Assembly: GCA_965178125.1 (NCBI GenBank)
Contig: OZ237736.1
Coordinates: forward strand, 62,001-126,000
Reading direction: 5' to 3'
Length of the DNA stretch: 64,000 nt
Origin: Bilabrum cf. latius
Lineage: Eukaryota; Bigyra: Bicosoecida; Bigyra; Bicosoecida
Shown: piece after piece, positions 1-11,603 of the stretch
Layout: each line of letters starts with the position of its first letter
Position numbering within the stretch: position 1 is the first letter of the stretch
Notes under the pieces: generated by a model
Databases searched by the model: none
What the model was told of the DNA's origin: nothing
The model's input: only the letters and a program-made list of their open reading frames with translations
Program-made: the position numbers and the translations under genes

Positions 1-1
1 T

Positions 2-2485
2 TCCCCCGAGCCCGAGCAACAGCGGCAACAGGAGGCTGCTGCGGGCGGCAGAACAAAGAAGAGGCAGCGCTCGGCCGCGAAAGGGGTCCGCGGAATTGCG
101 CTCACTGCATCGGAGGAAGACTTTGTGAGCACATCGTTGGCTGGCCTCAGATCTCTGCTGCGGAGGCCCCAGGGCCAGGTGGATGTGCCTAGGCTGTCAG
201 AAGCAGACCCATCGGGTGGTGCAGGCGATGCCGAGCCTGGCGACGGCAAAGGCAACGGCAGCGGTGGGGCGATGCATGCGGTCGCGGGTGGTCACGAGTA
301 GGAGGAGGAAGAAGACGAGGATGCTGTCATGTTTCCGGCACTCTTGCATACCTATCGGTTAGCCCCTGCACGCGGCACCACCACGATGCAGGAGGATATG
401 ACGGCGGGGGAGGCCGGTCGGCTGAGCGCGGGCAAGCTTGTGGTGCAAGGTATCGTGCGGGCCAACCCGGCCCTCTTGGCCGCATTGCAAGGGGCAGAAG
501 TAGAGGGCGCCAACCCAAAGCAGTTCCCCATGGTGGTCCCTCCGCGTCCCTGGGCTGGGGTGAGGGAGGGCGGGTACCTGCGCCTCAAAGTGCCCATCGT
601 GCGCCCCAAGCTCGGCAGCAGGTCCTCGCTGGGAGTGGCAGAGATGGCCGACATGCCGCAGGTGTATGATGCGCTTAACGTGCTGGGCGCGCAGGCCTGG
701 CGGGTGAATCCATTCGTGCATGAAACCATGCGCAGAGCCTGGGAAGGAGGCGGCGGGCTGGCGGACCTGCCTCCGAGGGCAGACCTTGAGCTGCCTGAGC
801 CACCCTCTCCACCTTGTGGCGATTCGGATGCTTCGGAAGATGTCGCCGAGGCATTCAAGGCAGCCAACCAGAAGTGGAGGAGGCAGCTAGGCAGGGTCAA
901 GAGGTGGAATAGCAACCGGCACAGCCTCCGCTGCGACCTCACTCTCAAACTCGCGCAGGCCAAGGCGATGGAGTCGGACGCGTTTTGGTTCCCCTACAAC
1001 ATGGACTTCAGGGGTCGCGTGTATCCAGTGCCGCCGCATCTCAACCACATGGGCTCCGACATTTGCCGCGGACTGGTCCAGTTCGCGAGACCCAAGCAGC
1101 TCGGGGACCGGGGCCTCTACTGGCTCAAGGTGCAGCTCAGCAACCTCATGGGCAACGACAAAGCACCGCTGGACGAGCGGGCGCAGTACGCAGAGGACAA
1201 CCTGGCCAGCGCCATGGACTCCGCGGATCGCCCATTGGATGGGAATGGCTGGTGGCTCGAGGCCGACAGCCCATGGCAGGCCCTTGCAGCGTGCCAAGAG
1301 CTGACTCAAGCGATGCGCCTACACGATCCGACGCAACACAGCTGCCCGCTCCCGGTCCACTAGGACGGCTCCTGCAACGGCTTGCAGCATTACGCCGCGC
1401 TTGGGAGAGACTACGACGGCGCTGTTGCTGTCAACTTGGTCGACGCGGATCGACCGCAGGACGTGTACTCACGGGTGCTCGATCTCGTTATTAAGCGCAT
1501 TGAGAAAGATTCCCATGCTGCCGCTAGTGCTGCCGATAGAACGGCCATGGCGAGGTCCGGTCAAGGTGGCTTTGCTGCTCCAGTGGCAGATGCAGTTGCA
1601 GTGTATGAAGAAGCCAACCGGATCGAGTCGAGTGGCAGCATTAAGCAGGCTTAGAAAGTCCGCAGTGGCATCATCGATGAGTCGACCAACCCAATGCAGC
1701 TCGGAAGCTCAGATTAGCAATGGAAATTCGACAGGGCATGTGCCAAGTTTGTTCGAGGACGTGTCGTCCGGAAAACCATCAAATAGACTGTCATGACCAG
1801 CGTATATGGTGTGACGTTCATTGGAGCTCGGGAGCAGATTCGCAATAGGCTAAGAGAAATGGACTGGTCTTCATACGGAGACGTGGATACAACTGATAAA
1901 CTTGTCTCCGATTCCAGCGCTTATCTGGCTAGAATAACTTTGGAGTGTTTAGGAGAAATGTTCAGCGCAGCAGATTCTATCAAAGACTGGTTGACTACAA
2001 CGGCGCAAACTGTCGCTGCTGTACAGCAGCCAATGACTTGGATCACTCCGTTAGGTTTGCCTGTCGTTCAGCCCTACCGAAGGTCGGAAACAATGACCGT
2101 AAAGACAGCTCTCCAGGATCTCATTATTGCGTCAGAGTAGGATGACTTGCCAGTTTCTGCAAGAAAGCAAGGCACCGCATTTCCACCGAACTATGTGCAT
2201 TCTTTGGATTCAACGCACATGATGATGACAGCACTAGATTGTAATCGAAGGCTAGGTATTGACTTTGCAGCAGTTCATGATAGTTATTGGACTCATGCAG
2301 GCGATATTGATGCAATGAATGCGAGCTTGCGGGAACAATTTGTCAACATGTACAAACGCCCGCTGCTTGAGCGACTGCATTAGTCTCTGAAAGTCCGATT
2401 CCCAAGTTTGCCAATTCGGGACCTTCCTGACAGAGGCGATTTTAATATTGATGAAGTTAAGGCATCGACCTATTTTTTTAGTTGA
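2..2485 (+). CDS. POLRMT: Mitochondrial (T7-like) DNA-directed RNA polymerase, 5' end off window
   Basis: Single-subunit RNA polymerase that transcribes mitochondrial DNA, encoded in the nucleus. The frame is open from the window edge, so the N-terminus is missing. Visible family motifs in order are [10 protein letters not shown], the palm box PVH-(TAG)[14 protein letters not shown] with catalytic Asp, the O-helix RKTIK-(TAG)-TVMTSVYG, the HSLDSTHM box, the second catalytic Asp in VHDSYWTH, and the C-terminal end STYFFS followed by TGA. Seven in-frame TAG codons (299, 1361, 1652, 1715, 1784, 2138, 2381) lie inside the conserved frame. Those at 1361 and 1784 sit at invariant family glutamines, so TAG must be read as Gln. 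All catalytic residues are present, so this is a working gene and not a pseudogene. The region before about position 330 is low-complexity and acidic. Family identity is very secure. Confidence 0.96.
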
Positions 2486-3812
2486 TTTGATTGTTCCAAA
2501 TTAAAGCATGTACAGTTTGATTACCTCAAGATTTTACAAATTTTCGCTGCATTCATTGTAGTAAACATTTTTTTAGATTTTCTTATTAACGCTCCAATCA
2601 AGTTGTGTACAACTTACACCAACCACATGTGTTGATCCGTACAAGCATAAAACTAAATATGGAACCTGAGTCGATCAGCTTAGTATATGAGATTATTATA
2701 CGCGAAGAAGCGTGTTTGCTGTGGCACATTGTGAAATGAATAGAAATAGCCCCGACTAAGGGCCGATTAGCCTGACCTTAGCGAGCATTTAGGACAGAAT
2801 GGCCATAAGCCACCTGCACCAGCTCATCTATTAAATATATCGTATGCTACTGATACAACACATACTCCAATGTTGAAATATTTTCACACAATCTATCATG
2901 CTGATGTGGTGCTTTAAGTTGCCCACCTATGCTCTGTTAATTGATAAAAGATGCTGCCAACTAAAGCTCACGAGAGTTCACGTCATGTATCACAAAAATC
3001 TGCAGAACCTTTCTTGAAATAGATTTAAGAGAAACACATATAGTTGCGCTAGTTGAAATTTTCATAAGTTCTATGTCTTTAAGCAAAAAGCATCGACTGA
3101 GATAAAGGTGAAACAAACACCTTGGCTTTGCAAAAATATCGCTATTCATTTGCATTACTAGCTTACAAGGTGTTCTTGTTGCCGCAACATATTATAGAAA
3201 CTTGGATTGAGAATACTTAAACCTTGTGCTTTGTCGATGTATTAATCACTTTCTCAATCTACAAGTAACTGCTTATCGCACATGTACTGTCCCTTCAATT
3301 GCCGCCTGTTGCACTAGCTTTGTGTTACTTCGGGAAGGTAAGAATTGTACGGCTTGGATAGGAACCTGCGGCAAATGATTTCTTACTATATGCAGCCTCT
3401 CAACTAGTAAGCTGGCTTAGTGGTTTTTGCCAACGGGTGATTTATATGTGACTCGTTTAATCTGATACACAGATTCACTTCATGAAAAGATTCGTCGGTA
3501 ACATCAATTGTATTCACTTTAGCTTGGTAACTTGAAGACTAGAGAAAGTGATGTCAATCGACTGGAACAGAGATTCCAAGCAAAACTGAGACTGCATACA
3601 TTTCAATTATTCTGCAATGATGATCTATCCACAAATGATCATTGAATAGCATGTAAAATAAATACTACCATTAATTGTGTGTCGATAATTTATTAATAAT
3701 TACAATATTCAGGTTTCGTCATGTTGATGAAGTAATGCGGTCTGTTATGAGCACCAGCTTAGATGTTAAAAATAGAACTAGTCATTTTGCACACAGGATG
3801 AGATAGTACAAG
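2486..3812. other. Gene-free spacer between convergent host genes
   Basis: About 1.3 kb between the stop of the RNA polymerase gene (+) and the stop of the CXC-domain gene (-). It is less GC-rich than the flanking genes. I see no frame with protein-like composition, no RNA gene and no clear repeat. It probably holds both 3' UTRs. Confidence 0.5.
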
Positions 3813-6800
3813 TCATATAAGTTCACCCTATGGTTCAATTCGTGGCCGCTTCCTTGCAGACATCAATGAGCCCTACCCGGGAGACTCGCTTTGGAGCCTC
3901 TTTGCGCCCACGACCGGTTTGGATCGGGAAGGGGTCGCTCGCGATCGATTCTTCCCCTTGTTTCGAAGCTTGGCCAGCTCTTCGCTACCCTCAAAATTCT
4001 TGCAAGATTTGCACGTGCACTCGCCCGGGGAGCACGTTATGCCTTCCTTGAAGCACACGCAATACTTCTTGAGACACTGCGTTCTCGAGCACGTGCAATG
4101 GATGGCCTGTCCAGCCTTCTTCTTGAGGGCAGCCTCGAGCATCTGCGAGCGCTTCGGCTCGAACTCCCGCTTGTTCTCGCACGATGAGTGAGAGCACTTG
4201 CACTGCGGGCCGCAGTAAGCGCTTCGGGCAAAGCAGACGCAATACAGCTTGAGGCACTTGATCCTCGGGCAGTTGCAAGGGGCCATGGAGGCATCGACCG
4301 CCTTGCTGGACGATCCAGCGGCCTAGTTGCTGTGCTGGCTGCGGCCAGTCCCGCCGGACGCGATGGAGCTGCTCGCCCCCCCGAAGCTCCCCGCCACTGA
4401 GCTGGGCCTGGACACCGACGATGCACCGTACGACGATGCGATCGGGTCTGACGGGAAGTCCATGCCCTGCCCCATACCGTGCCGCGCAAGCCTCGCGCTC
4501 AGGCCGCCAGGGCCAGTGCCCAGCATCACCCCGTCGCCTCCCCGCGCCTTTCGCCCCGGTGCCCTCCGCGAGCCCTTGCCCGATGCCCCCGACCTCTTCT
4601 GCGGACTCGAATCCGCACCCTGTTTGCTCCTTCCAGACCGCCGCGACGCCCCGCTGCCCCTGGGCCTATCGCTGCCCGCATCCCTGACGCGTCTCGAGGC
4701 CTTGCGCTGCCTCCGGCCCCCGCCGGTCCCCGAGTCATCGGGAGTACCGGGCTACAGATCGCGGTCCACGACTGACTGCTGCCCAGCGCGCCCTGCTGCA
4801 GTCGCCCCACCCGTCCCCGTGCCTCCGCCCCTCACGGCTGCCCCCGCCCCGCCAGCAGCACCGCTCATCGCCCCACTCGCATGCCCATCCACGTCCCTAC
4901 CGTCAATTTCGTGCCCCAGCTCACCGACATCCCCGCCGTCGCGCTCCTCCAGGCTCACCCCTGCGCCCAGAGGGGGGTCTAGGAGGAGCCCGCCCACCGC
5001 CCCGAACCCATCTCCATGCACCCCCCTCCCCCTCCTCCTCCTCCTCGCCTTTGTATCCCGTGCAAGCAAACCACCCTCCTCACCGTCCTCGTCCTCCACA
5101 TCGCCCTCGTCCTCGTCCTCGTCCTCGCCTCCATCCCCTTCCCCTTCCCCATCGCTGTCCAGCCCGCCCTCGTCCTCATCGCCCCCCAGCACCCCTGTCG
5201 CGCTTCCGCCGCCGGTCCCACCACGAGAATGCAGCATGGGCGTGGCGTAGTCGTCCGACGCCGCGAGCACGCCCCGTCCCCTGGCCCGGCCCCCGCGCCG
5301 GCCCCTGGCCCCCCTGCCCGCCAGCTCCGAGGCCCGCTGCCAGTGTGACGAGGACGCATCGCCCCGGCCCCCCATCAGCGGCGCTTCCGCCAACACCTGC
5401 GCCAGCCGGTCCGCCGCGGACCCGGAGCCGGAATGACCCCGCTGCCTCGCCGCACTGCCGTGCAGTGCACCCCTCTCCCTCCCCCCTCGCCCGGGGCTCA
5501 GGCCGGCCAGCAGCTCCAGCGAAGCCAGCCTCCTGAAGCCCAGCGAGGCCTCCTGCCCCAGCCCAGGCACCCCGGCATACCCCGCCCCGATGGTCGCCTC
5601 CACGCTGTCTGCCACGCTGTCTGGCTCGTCTGTGGCGCGCCCCCCGTTGGGGGTCTACCCGTGCCCGTTTCGCCGCCCGTGCCCATGCCCGCCCGTGCCC
5701 CTCTCTGCCCCCGGACTGAGGGCGTCTCGCATGCGCCTTGAACGCCCGCCCCGGGCGCGCTCTCCTGTGAGCCTGGTGCCGGCGCCCCCCTGTTCCCCAT
5801 GCCCCTGTTCCCCATGGTCCTGAGCTCGCAGTGGAGGCGGCTACAGGCCGCGCGCATCGACTGTGCGGGCCGTTGGCTGTGGGGACCGGAATGCAGCATC
5901 GTCAGCATCGTCAGCATCGCCAGCATCATCCACAGCATCACCGTCCTCTTCGTTCAAGGGGTGGCCAGGCGGGCTGCTGTCCACGCGATCACCCTCCCGA
6001 GCCGCCCCCGCACCGGCGCCACCTCCCTCCCTGCTGCCTGATAATCCAGGCCCCGCCAGCCTGTCCGCACTCGTCACATGGCTCACGAACGGAGAACCCG
6101 AGGCCCCGAGCGAATCAAGAGCCCCAGAGGAACCCGCCCCGAGCGGAGAGCCGACGGGCAGCACGTGCCGACTAGGCGTGTGAGCGGCGCCGAATCCACC
6201 GGTGGAGCTGCTGCTGGTTCGCGAGGCCGCCGCCGGTTCCGCAGGCAGCGCGGAGGTGCCGCGCGCTGCCCGTCGCTTCACTGGCGGAGGGCTCCTCAGC
6301 AATTGCGACTCCGAATCCATGGATGTGCCTCTAGCTGCGACTTCCCCTGCGATCATAAGGGCGGCCGCGTCGCTCGAGCTTCCCTCCCCTGCTGCCGACC
6401 CGCTGCTACTGCTGCCGCTGCTGCTGCTGCTGTGCGAAGCGTCCTGGCTGTGCGAGTGCCATTCTTCCTTTTCGCTGTTCCCTGCATCCGGTGACCCGAT
6501 CCACCGCACCCCCTGCCCCTGCCCTGCCCTTGCAGCCGCAGCCGCGCTCTCATGCGGGCTCCCAGCCGCCGCCAGCAGCCCCACCCCGGGCGCTTGTTCC
6601 CTGGAATCCTCCTCGCTTGCCCCCTCCCCCTCGTCCTCCCCCCCAAACCCGAGAGCCCCCAGCCCCAGCCCCACCGCCCTCCTGGCTGACGCAAAGGCCA
6701 GGAGGGCGCGCGCCTCGGACGAAGAGGACCCCTCCCCCCCTGCCCTCGTGCCATGGGACCCTGCCCCCGGAGGGGACGCAAACGAGGATGACGACGGCGG

Positions 6801-7379
6801 AAGCGGCGCCTGGTCGCCCGGGCGGTGTGATGAGTGCTTGCTCGCTTGCTGTGGAGAGGCACCGGATTCTGCGGTGCTCTGCGAGCTTTCGGGCACTGTC
6901 TGGTGTGACGAGTGCGCCCGGCCCTTCTCTGGCGATTCCGACGAGGAACTCGCCTGCGATGAGGTGGCCATAGTGGCCAGGGTGGCCAAAGTGGACTGCG
7001 ACTGCGGCAGCGACTCCTGCCTCGACCGGCCAGACGACAGCCGTGCCCGCTGCGGCGTGGCCGATGCACCCTGCCCCCTTGCTCCATCCCCGGCCGACGC
7101 CTGGCCCGCCGGTGCAGTCGCGGGCTCAAGAGAAGCAGAGGGCGCGCTGGGTGCCGGCTGTGTCTCAGCGCCTGAACCCCCCCTTCGGGCCCTCCCCGAG
7201 CGGGTTGGGGTCGAGGTGACTGCCGCTGCTGGCCGGTGGGAGCCCGGCGATCCTGGGGGCCGCTGGCGCTGCGGCGTCGGCAGCGATGGTCCTCGCATGG
7301 CGCTGCTCATTCTCCCGTCGTACGCATCTCTCGTTGCTGACGCGGCCACGGACCCGCCGTCGTCCGGCTGCATGGCCAT
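3813..7379 (-). CDS. Tesmin/TSO1/LIN54-like CXC (CRC) domain protein
   Basis: Probable DNA-binding transcription regulator. The C-terminal part (about 3990-4286) carries two cysteine-rich CXC motifs, CNCPRIKCLKLYCVCF and CTCSRTQCLKKYCVCF, joined by a short linker. This is the arrangement of CRC-domain proteins such as LIN54, which bind CHR promoter elements in cell-cycle complexes. The long N-terminal part is low-complexity (Ser, Gly, Ala, Glu/Asp-rich) and probably disordered. Five or more TAG codons interrupt the frame (for example 5841, 4752, 4323, 3873), and all must be Gln to join the CXC domain to the rest. The gene ends at TGA. I chose the ATG at 7379 (MAMQPDDGG). The frame stays open to an ATG at 7454, but that stretch overlaps a tRNA-like relic. 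About 1,188 residues. The domain call is secure; the start and the target genes are not. Confidence 0.85.
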
Positions 7380-7418
7380 CGCCCCGCGATCTACCGATCC
7401 GAAGATGCCCCGACCGGG

Positions 7419-7463
7419 GGATTCGAATCCAGGCCTGCGAAGAGAGCACAGCATTAGCAGTCC
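7419..7463 (-). ncRNA. tRNA-Ser(GCU)-like 3'-half relic
   Basis: On the minus strand the text GGACTGCTAATG, then GTGCTCT, then GGATTCGAATCC resembles the anticodon loop, variable arm and T-loop of a eukaryotic tRNA-Ser(GCU). The stems do not pair well and no D-arm or acceptor is visible upstream, so this is a degenerate or SINE-derived fragment and not a functional tRNA. Confidence 0.3.
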
Positions 7464-8995
7464 AAATGAACATGGAAAATAGCGAGTAGACCCTCGAGAA
7501 CGGTCGCTGCTTTGAGGTGGCGTTGCGTCGGAACGGTGGCAGCACAGTCGGAGTGCGAGGCTTTACCCCGCAGTGTAGCAGCATTCTAGCACAAGCAGCT
7601 CACATGAGATGCAAATGATACTGTGGACTGCCCCGCTGAAGAGGGGACCCCATGCCAAGACTCGTGCGGGTAGGATTAGGCGACATTGGCATGCCTACCA
7701 GCTCTGGCGTCATGAGCACAGACGACGACCGTCCCGCATCTGCATCCCTGCTGATATTCTCGACTGGCCGGCGCGCAGGCAGACTTGCCATCTACAGCTA
7801 TGACGCTACTTGATTGGGATTCAGCCTCGCCGCGTGTTGTGCGCGCCTTGGCGGCGTCACTACTGCCTGGCTGGCCTGGTTGCTTGCAACGGCACTAGCT
7901 TGCGAATCCAGCGAATCTACGCTGTTTCGCCTCCCTCGCCTCATGCCAACAATGATAAAAGTATACTTTGGCAGCTACTTACGCGCTGCTTGGCACGTGT
8001 GACTGCAGTGATGCGATAGTTGCCATGACTCTGCTCACCCGACGAAAACGGCGCCGCGCAGCAGCTTTAGCGGAACCAACAAACGGACGGCATGGACAAT
8101 GCAGGCAGGCGATGCAGAGCAAAAACTGTGCTCGACCAGAGTCCCTTGTGCCATGCAAGAGAAACAGAATAAGCACCACCTGCTGCAGCCACCTATATCA
8201 CCAGCTCGAAGCACGGTGGGAGCTAGATCCAGGCTCCAGGCAGTGCAGTGCCCCATCACACGAAGCTGCGACACTGGTAGGCCCATCATCAAACTTGAAC
8301 CCCATGCCCACGCAGCCCCCCACGCACCCGCACAGCCTCTTGTTGGCCTCGGTGAGTACCTGCCCCTCCTTGCCTCCCCCAGCTCGGTTGCCATCGCCAT
8401 GCAGCGCTCGTGCACATGAGAGCAAGGGCCCCGCCGCTGCTCACCCATCAAGGGCCGCGTGGGGTCTGCCGTGGTATACTCTCATCCTCTAATTTTCAAG
8501 CCAGCACGCGATTAAGCTGTAATCGCCACTGCGATCTGGGGGCTATTTGCGGTCGAAATTCGAGTCCCCCGGTCATGTCCGGGGCCCGGTGGCGGTCCGG
8601 CGGGCAGGCGGGCCGGGGTTCCGTTCCGGTTCCGTGCCACAGTGCAGAGCCTGGCAGTGAGGTCTGGCGAGAGTCTGCCTGTACGCTCCAGCTCAGCGTT
8701 CCACAGACAGCGATTCCACAAAGCAGAGGCGCCCAGTAAATAGAAATAGAAGAACTTTCAAGCTGGAAAGCTCATCTTCCCTCTTCCAAAGGGAGCAGGC
8801 CTGATTCACGTCCCGGCAAGAGGTGAGGCTCGCGCACACCGCGAGCAATAGTCCTCGTTGCCCGAGCTTGGCGAGCTCGCTTGGCTGTTTGTGATGGTGT
8901 TTACGATTTGCCTACGAAGTCCTGGATCTTGGCATTCACGGGCCTCGAGTCTTGGCTCCTTTCAGCTTCGACGAGTCTCCCTCGCGCTGCTTTCC
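7464..8995. other. Intergenic region between divergent host genes
   Basis: About 1.5 kb between the 5' ends of the CXC-domain gene (-) and the armadillo-repeat gene (+), so it should contain both promoters. No convincing coding frame is visible. It holds one copy of a short dispersed repeat (8241-8311) found again at 11541-11600. Confidence 0.5.
8241..8311 (+). repeat. Dispersed repeat, copy 1 (copy 2 at 11541-11600)
   Basis: Shares the block GCAGTGCCCCATCAC, then CGAAGCTGCG, then TTGAACCCCAT with 11541-11600 in the same order and strand, with a small indel between blocks. The origin is unknown. It could be a fragment of a host mobile element or duplicated flanking DNA. Confidence 0.5.
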
Positions 8996-9047
8996 GTAAA
9001 TACCCTAACCAACCCTAACACATTCCCCCAACTGTTGTGCTCCGCAG
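8996..9047 (+). other. Candidate 5'-UTR intron of the armadillo-repeat gene
   Basis: A 52-bp stretch starts TCC|GTAAAT and ends TCCGCAG, with CCCTAAC branch-like sites inside. Its length is not a multiple of three, so splicing it before the ATG at 9083 leaves the downstream frame untouched. RNA evidence is absent. Confidence 0.4.
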
Positions 9048-9082
9048 GCCCCCTCTTTGCGGCTCCGAAACACTCCAACCCT

Positions 9083-11167
9083 ATGGAAGATTGTAGCCAC
9101 GGATGGCCTATGACGTCCGCACATACGCCGTCGCTGGCTCCGGTCGCGATGGACAAGAACAGATCGGAAGCGCAGAGGTCCGTGGCGACGGCCGTCGGTG
9201 ACCGCGATGACGATGTCGATACAGTGGTGGCGGTGGTGGGTGGGGCCGCGGCCGCTGGCGGCAACGGCGACGATGGCACGCCTTCGCGAGAGCCAGCCCC
9301 GTCGTCCGTCGCACGCAGGCTGGTGGAGCGCGGCGCCGGCTCCGCGGACGATGGCGACAATGGCGCCTCTGCCGAAGTAGCGGCGGCGATCGCGGCGGCC
9401 CGGGCGGCGGAGAAGGCTGCGCTGGCGGCGATCGAGGCCCAGCTGCAGCGCGCGGTCGCGACGGGCCTGTTGGACCGACGGGCGGCACTGGCTGCGATGA
9501 TGCCGCAGCTAGACGACCCGAGCAGGGCGCCCACGGCCGAGGCGAGAAAGTCGGCTCAGGGGTCCGCTGGGCTGCTGCGCGCCGCCTGGGCCGCCCGGCG
9601 TGCTGTACCACTCGCGAGGCAGCACGCCGCTGCTGCGGGCGAGCGGGCGGCTGATGCTACGGCCGACCTGGTGGATGCCTTGCTGCTGGCACGGCTGGGG
9701 TCCGAGGGCCTCGCGCGCGTCGACGAACGAACGGCTGACGAGGACGGCGGCGGCGCAGCGTCGCGGCGCTTCGGGCGGTTCGCGCCGGCTGGGGTGCCGA
9801 CGGCTCGGGCGTTAGAGGCGGCTCGGCTGGGCCTAGTTGGCACGGCGGCGCTGGCGGAGCTGCGGCGGCTGGACCCGTCGAACGAGGCGGAGGGGCTGCA
9901 GCGCGTGGGGATGGGGGCGGCGGCGTGGGTGGTGGCAGCACAGGGGCCGCAGGTGTCCATGGCGGCGACCACTTCGCAACCTCGCGGCGCTCCGTGCAGT
10001 TCGCGCCGCCGCCGTTTTGGCGGCAGGTAGGAGGGCGCGACAGGAGAGGTGAATCCCGCAGCGGTGGCCGCGACTGTGCTTGCAATCGGTAAGCGACTGG
10101 TTGCGGCTGGCAGCCCGTTGGCCGATCACGCGATCACGGTCGCCGGATTGGGGGAGCTGCTGCAGTCGAAGCGCGGGACGGAGGCGGAGGAGTCGGCAGA
10201 GTGTCTCTCGAAACTTGCAGAGGTAGAATACAGACGAAGATAGCGGGAATCGGCACCGCATCCGCTGCTCGATCGTGCGGACTTGGTGGACGGGCTGGTG
10301 CGTCTGCTGGCGTCGGACAAGGGCAGGGAGGCCGATCATGCCGCGGCATGCCTGGCGAGAATTGCCCGTACTGCCTACTGGCGACGTAGATGGTAGTTTC
10401 GTAACACTTGTTTCATGCGCTGGGGGGATCGGCTGCTGGCATAGATCGGCCTCGATGGACACTATGCGATGGACGGGCTTGACTTTTTCGCCGAGGACTG
10501 CCTGGTGAGTATCGCGCATCGTATTGCATGTGGTCCGTGGCTCGCTCGGCCGGACCCGGACCTGGTAGACAGGCTGGTGCAGCTGCTTGCGTCGGGCGAG
10601 GGCAGGGCGGCCGAGCTCGCCGCGTGGTGCCTGTAGAACATCGCGCAGACAACAGGGTCTTGTCGTCCGCTGGTGGATCGCCCGGGCCTGATGGACGGGC
10701 TGCTGCGGCTGCTGGCATCGGACAAGGGCAAAGAGGCCGAGTTTGCCGCTGGATTCCTACGGACCATCGCCGGGGATAGAGAGACTGTTGGTCGGCCGTA
10801 TTGTCGCCCGGGCGTTGTGGACGGGCTGGCGCGTCTGCTGGCGTCGGACAAGGGCAAAGAGGCCGAGTTCGCCGCGGAATGCCTGTCGAACATGGCCTAC
10901 AGGGGTGAATTCAAGTGCCCGCTGTTCTATCGCGCGGGCGTGGTGGACGGGCTGGTGCGCCTGCTGGCGTCGGACAAGGGCAGGAAGGCCGAGCGCGCCG
11001 CGAAATGCCTGTGGTATTTCGCCGAAACACCCTCGATCCGCCAGCCGATGCGGGAACACAAGGCGCTCGTGGCGGGGGCTCGTGCCCTGGTCCACCGCAC
11101 GACCGCTCCCAATAGTGCCAGGCAAGAGGCCAAGAGCCTATGCCTGAAAGCCGAGATTTTTTGGTGA
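9083..11167 (+). CDS. Armadillo/HEAT-repeat protein
   Basis: Alpha-solenoid repeat protein, likely a protein-interaction scaffold. The C-terminal half holds repeats of about 40 residues with the signature VVDGLVRLLASDKGREAE followed by a short helix such as AAECLSNMA. At least five are clear between 10270 and 11060. The N-terminal part (9083-10030) is Ala-rich and helical. Five in-frame TAG codons (10028, 10241, 10394, 10442, 10634) are read as Gln. The one at 10634 gives WCLQNIAQ, in register with ECLSNMA in the next repeat, which supports the reading. It stops at TGA. I chose the ATG at 9083 because a likely intron lies just upstream; 8858 and 9149 are alternatives. The stretch 10390-10540 fits the repeat poorly. 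The specific role is unknown. Confidence 0.75.
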
Positions 11168-11211
11168 CCGCCGAGGTGAAAATTAGCCCTGCCAACGACA
11201 CCAAGTGAGCC

Positions 11212-11376
11212 ATGCATGGTCGGGCGGACCTCATGGACGAGCTGGTGCGGCTGCTCAGGGAACAGAGCGCTGCGCCTCGGGAGGTAGCGCGATGCTGCCT
11301 CGGGGACCTCTGGGGCCACTGCATAGGATGCAGAGCAACGTATCCACAGGTGCTGGAACAGTGTTAGGTTACGTAA
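11212..11376 (+). pseudogene. Armadillo-repeat remnant
   Basis: A short frame reading GRADLMDELVRLLREQSAAP, then EVARCCLGDL, resembles one more repeat of the preceding protein. It lies in a different frame, 45 bp past that gene's TGA, and ends at TAA. It looks like a leftover of a longer ancestral repeat gene or a partial duplication. Confidence 0.4.
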
Positions 11377-11540
11377 CCCGTAACTTTCCGCCATTTTGAG
11401 AAAAGAATAACGACTGAGGCCCAGGAGATCCAGGATGGTGTAACTATCTGCAGCAGGCACCGATCCCGATACCACCAAAACTTGAAGCACCACGCGAGCT
11501 AGGTGCCCCTCTCAGACGCGCAAGTCCCCGAGGGCCTCTC

Positions 11541-11600
11541 TGCAGTGCACGGCAGTGCCCCATCACGCGAAGCTGCGGCCCATTGAACCCCATACCCCCA
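11541..11600 (+). repeat. Dispersed repeat, copy 2
   Basis: Second copy of the short block described at 8241-8311. It sits just downstream of the armadillo gene and just past the 3' end of the beta-hydroxylase gene. Confidence 0.5.
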
Positions 11601-11603
11601 CTT

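Noticed and set aside
329-2383. Four separate RNA polymerase fragments forming a decayed pseudogene
   Set aside because: Every break is a TAG in the same frame, two fall at invariant glutamines, and all catalytic motifs are intact. Recoding explains this better than decay.
4327-5250. Long plus-strand Pro/Ser-rich open frames across the GC-rich host region
   Set aside because: They are antisense shadows of the CXC-domain gene in GC-rich DNA, with low-complexity composition and no domains.
6202-7482. Plus-strand open frame of about 426 codons
   Set aside because: Antisense to the low-complexity N-terminal part of the CXC-domain gene; composition mirrors that gene.
9002-9022. Telomere-like CCCTAA repeats
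   Set aside because: Only two imperfect, separated CCCTAAC units occur. They fit a branch-site context in a short intron better.
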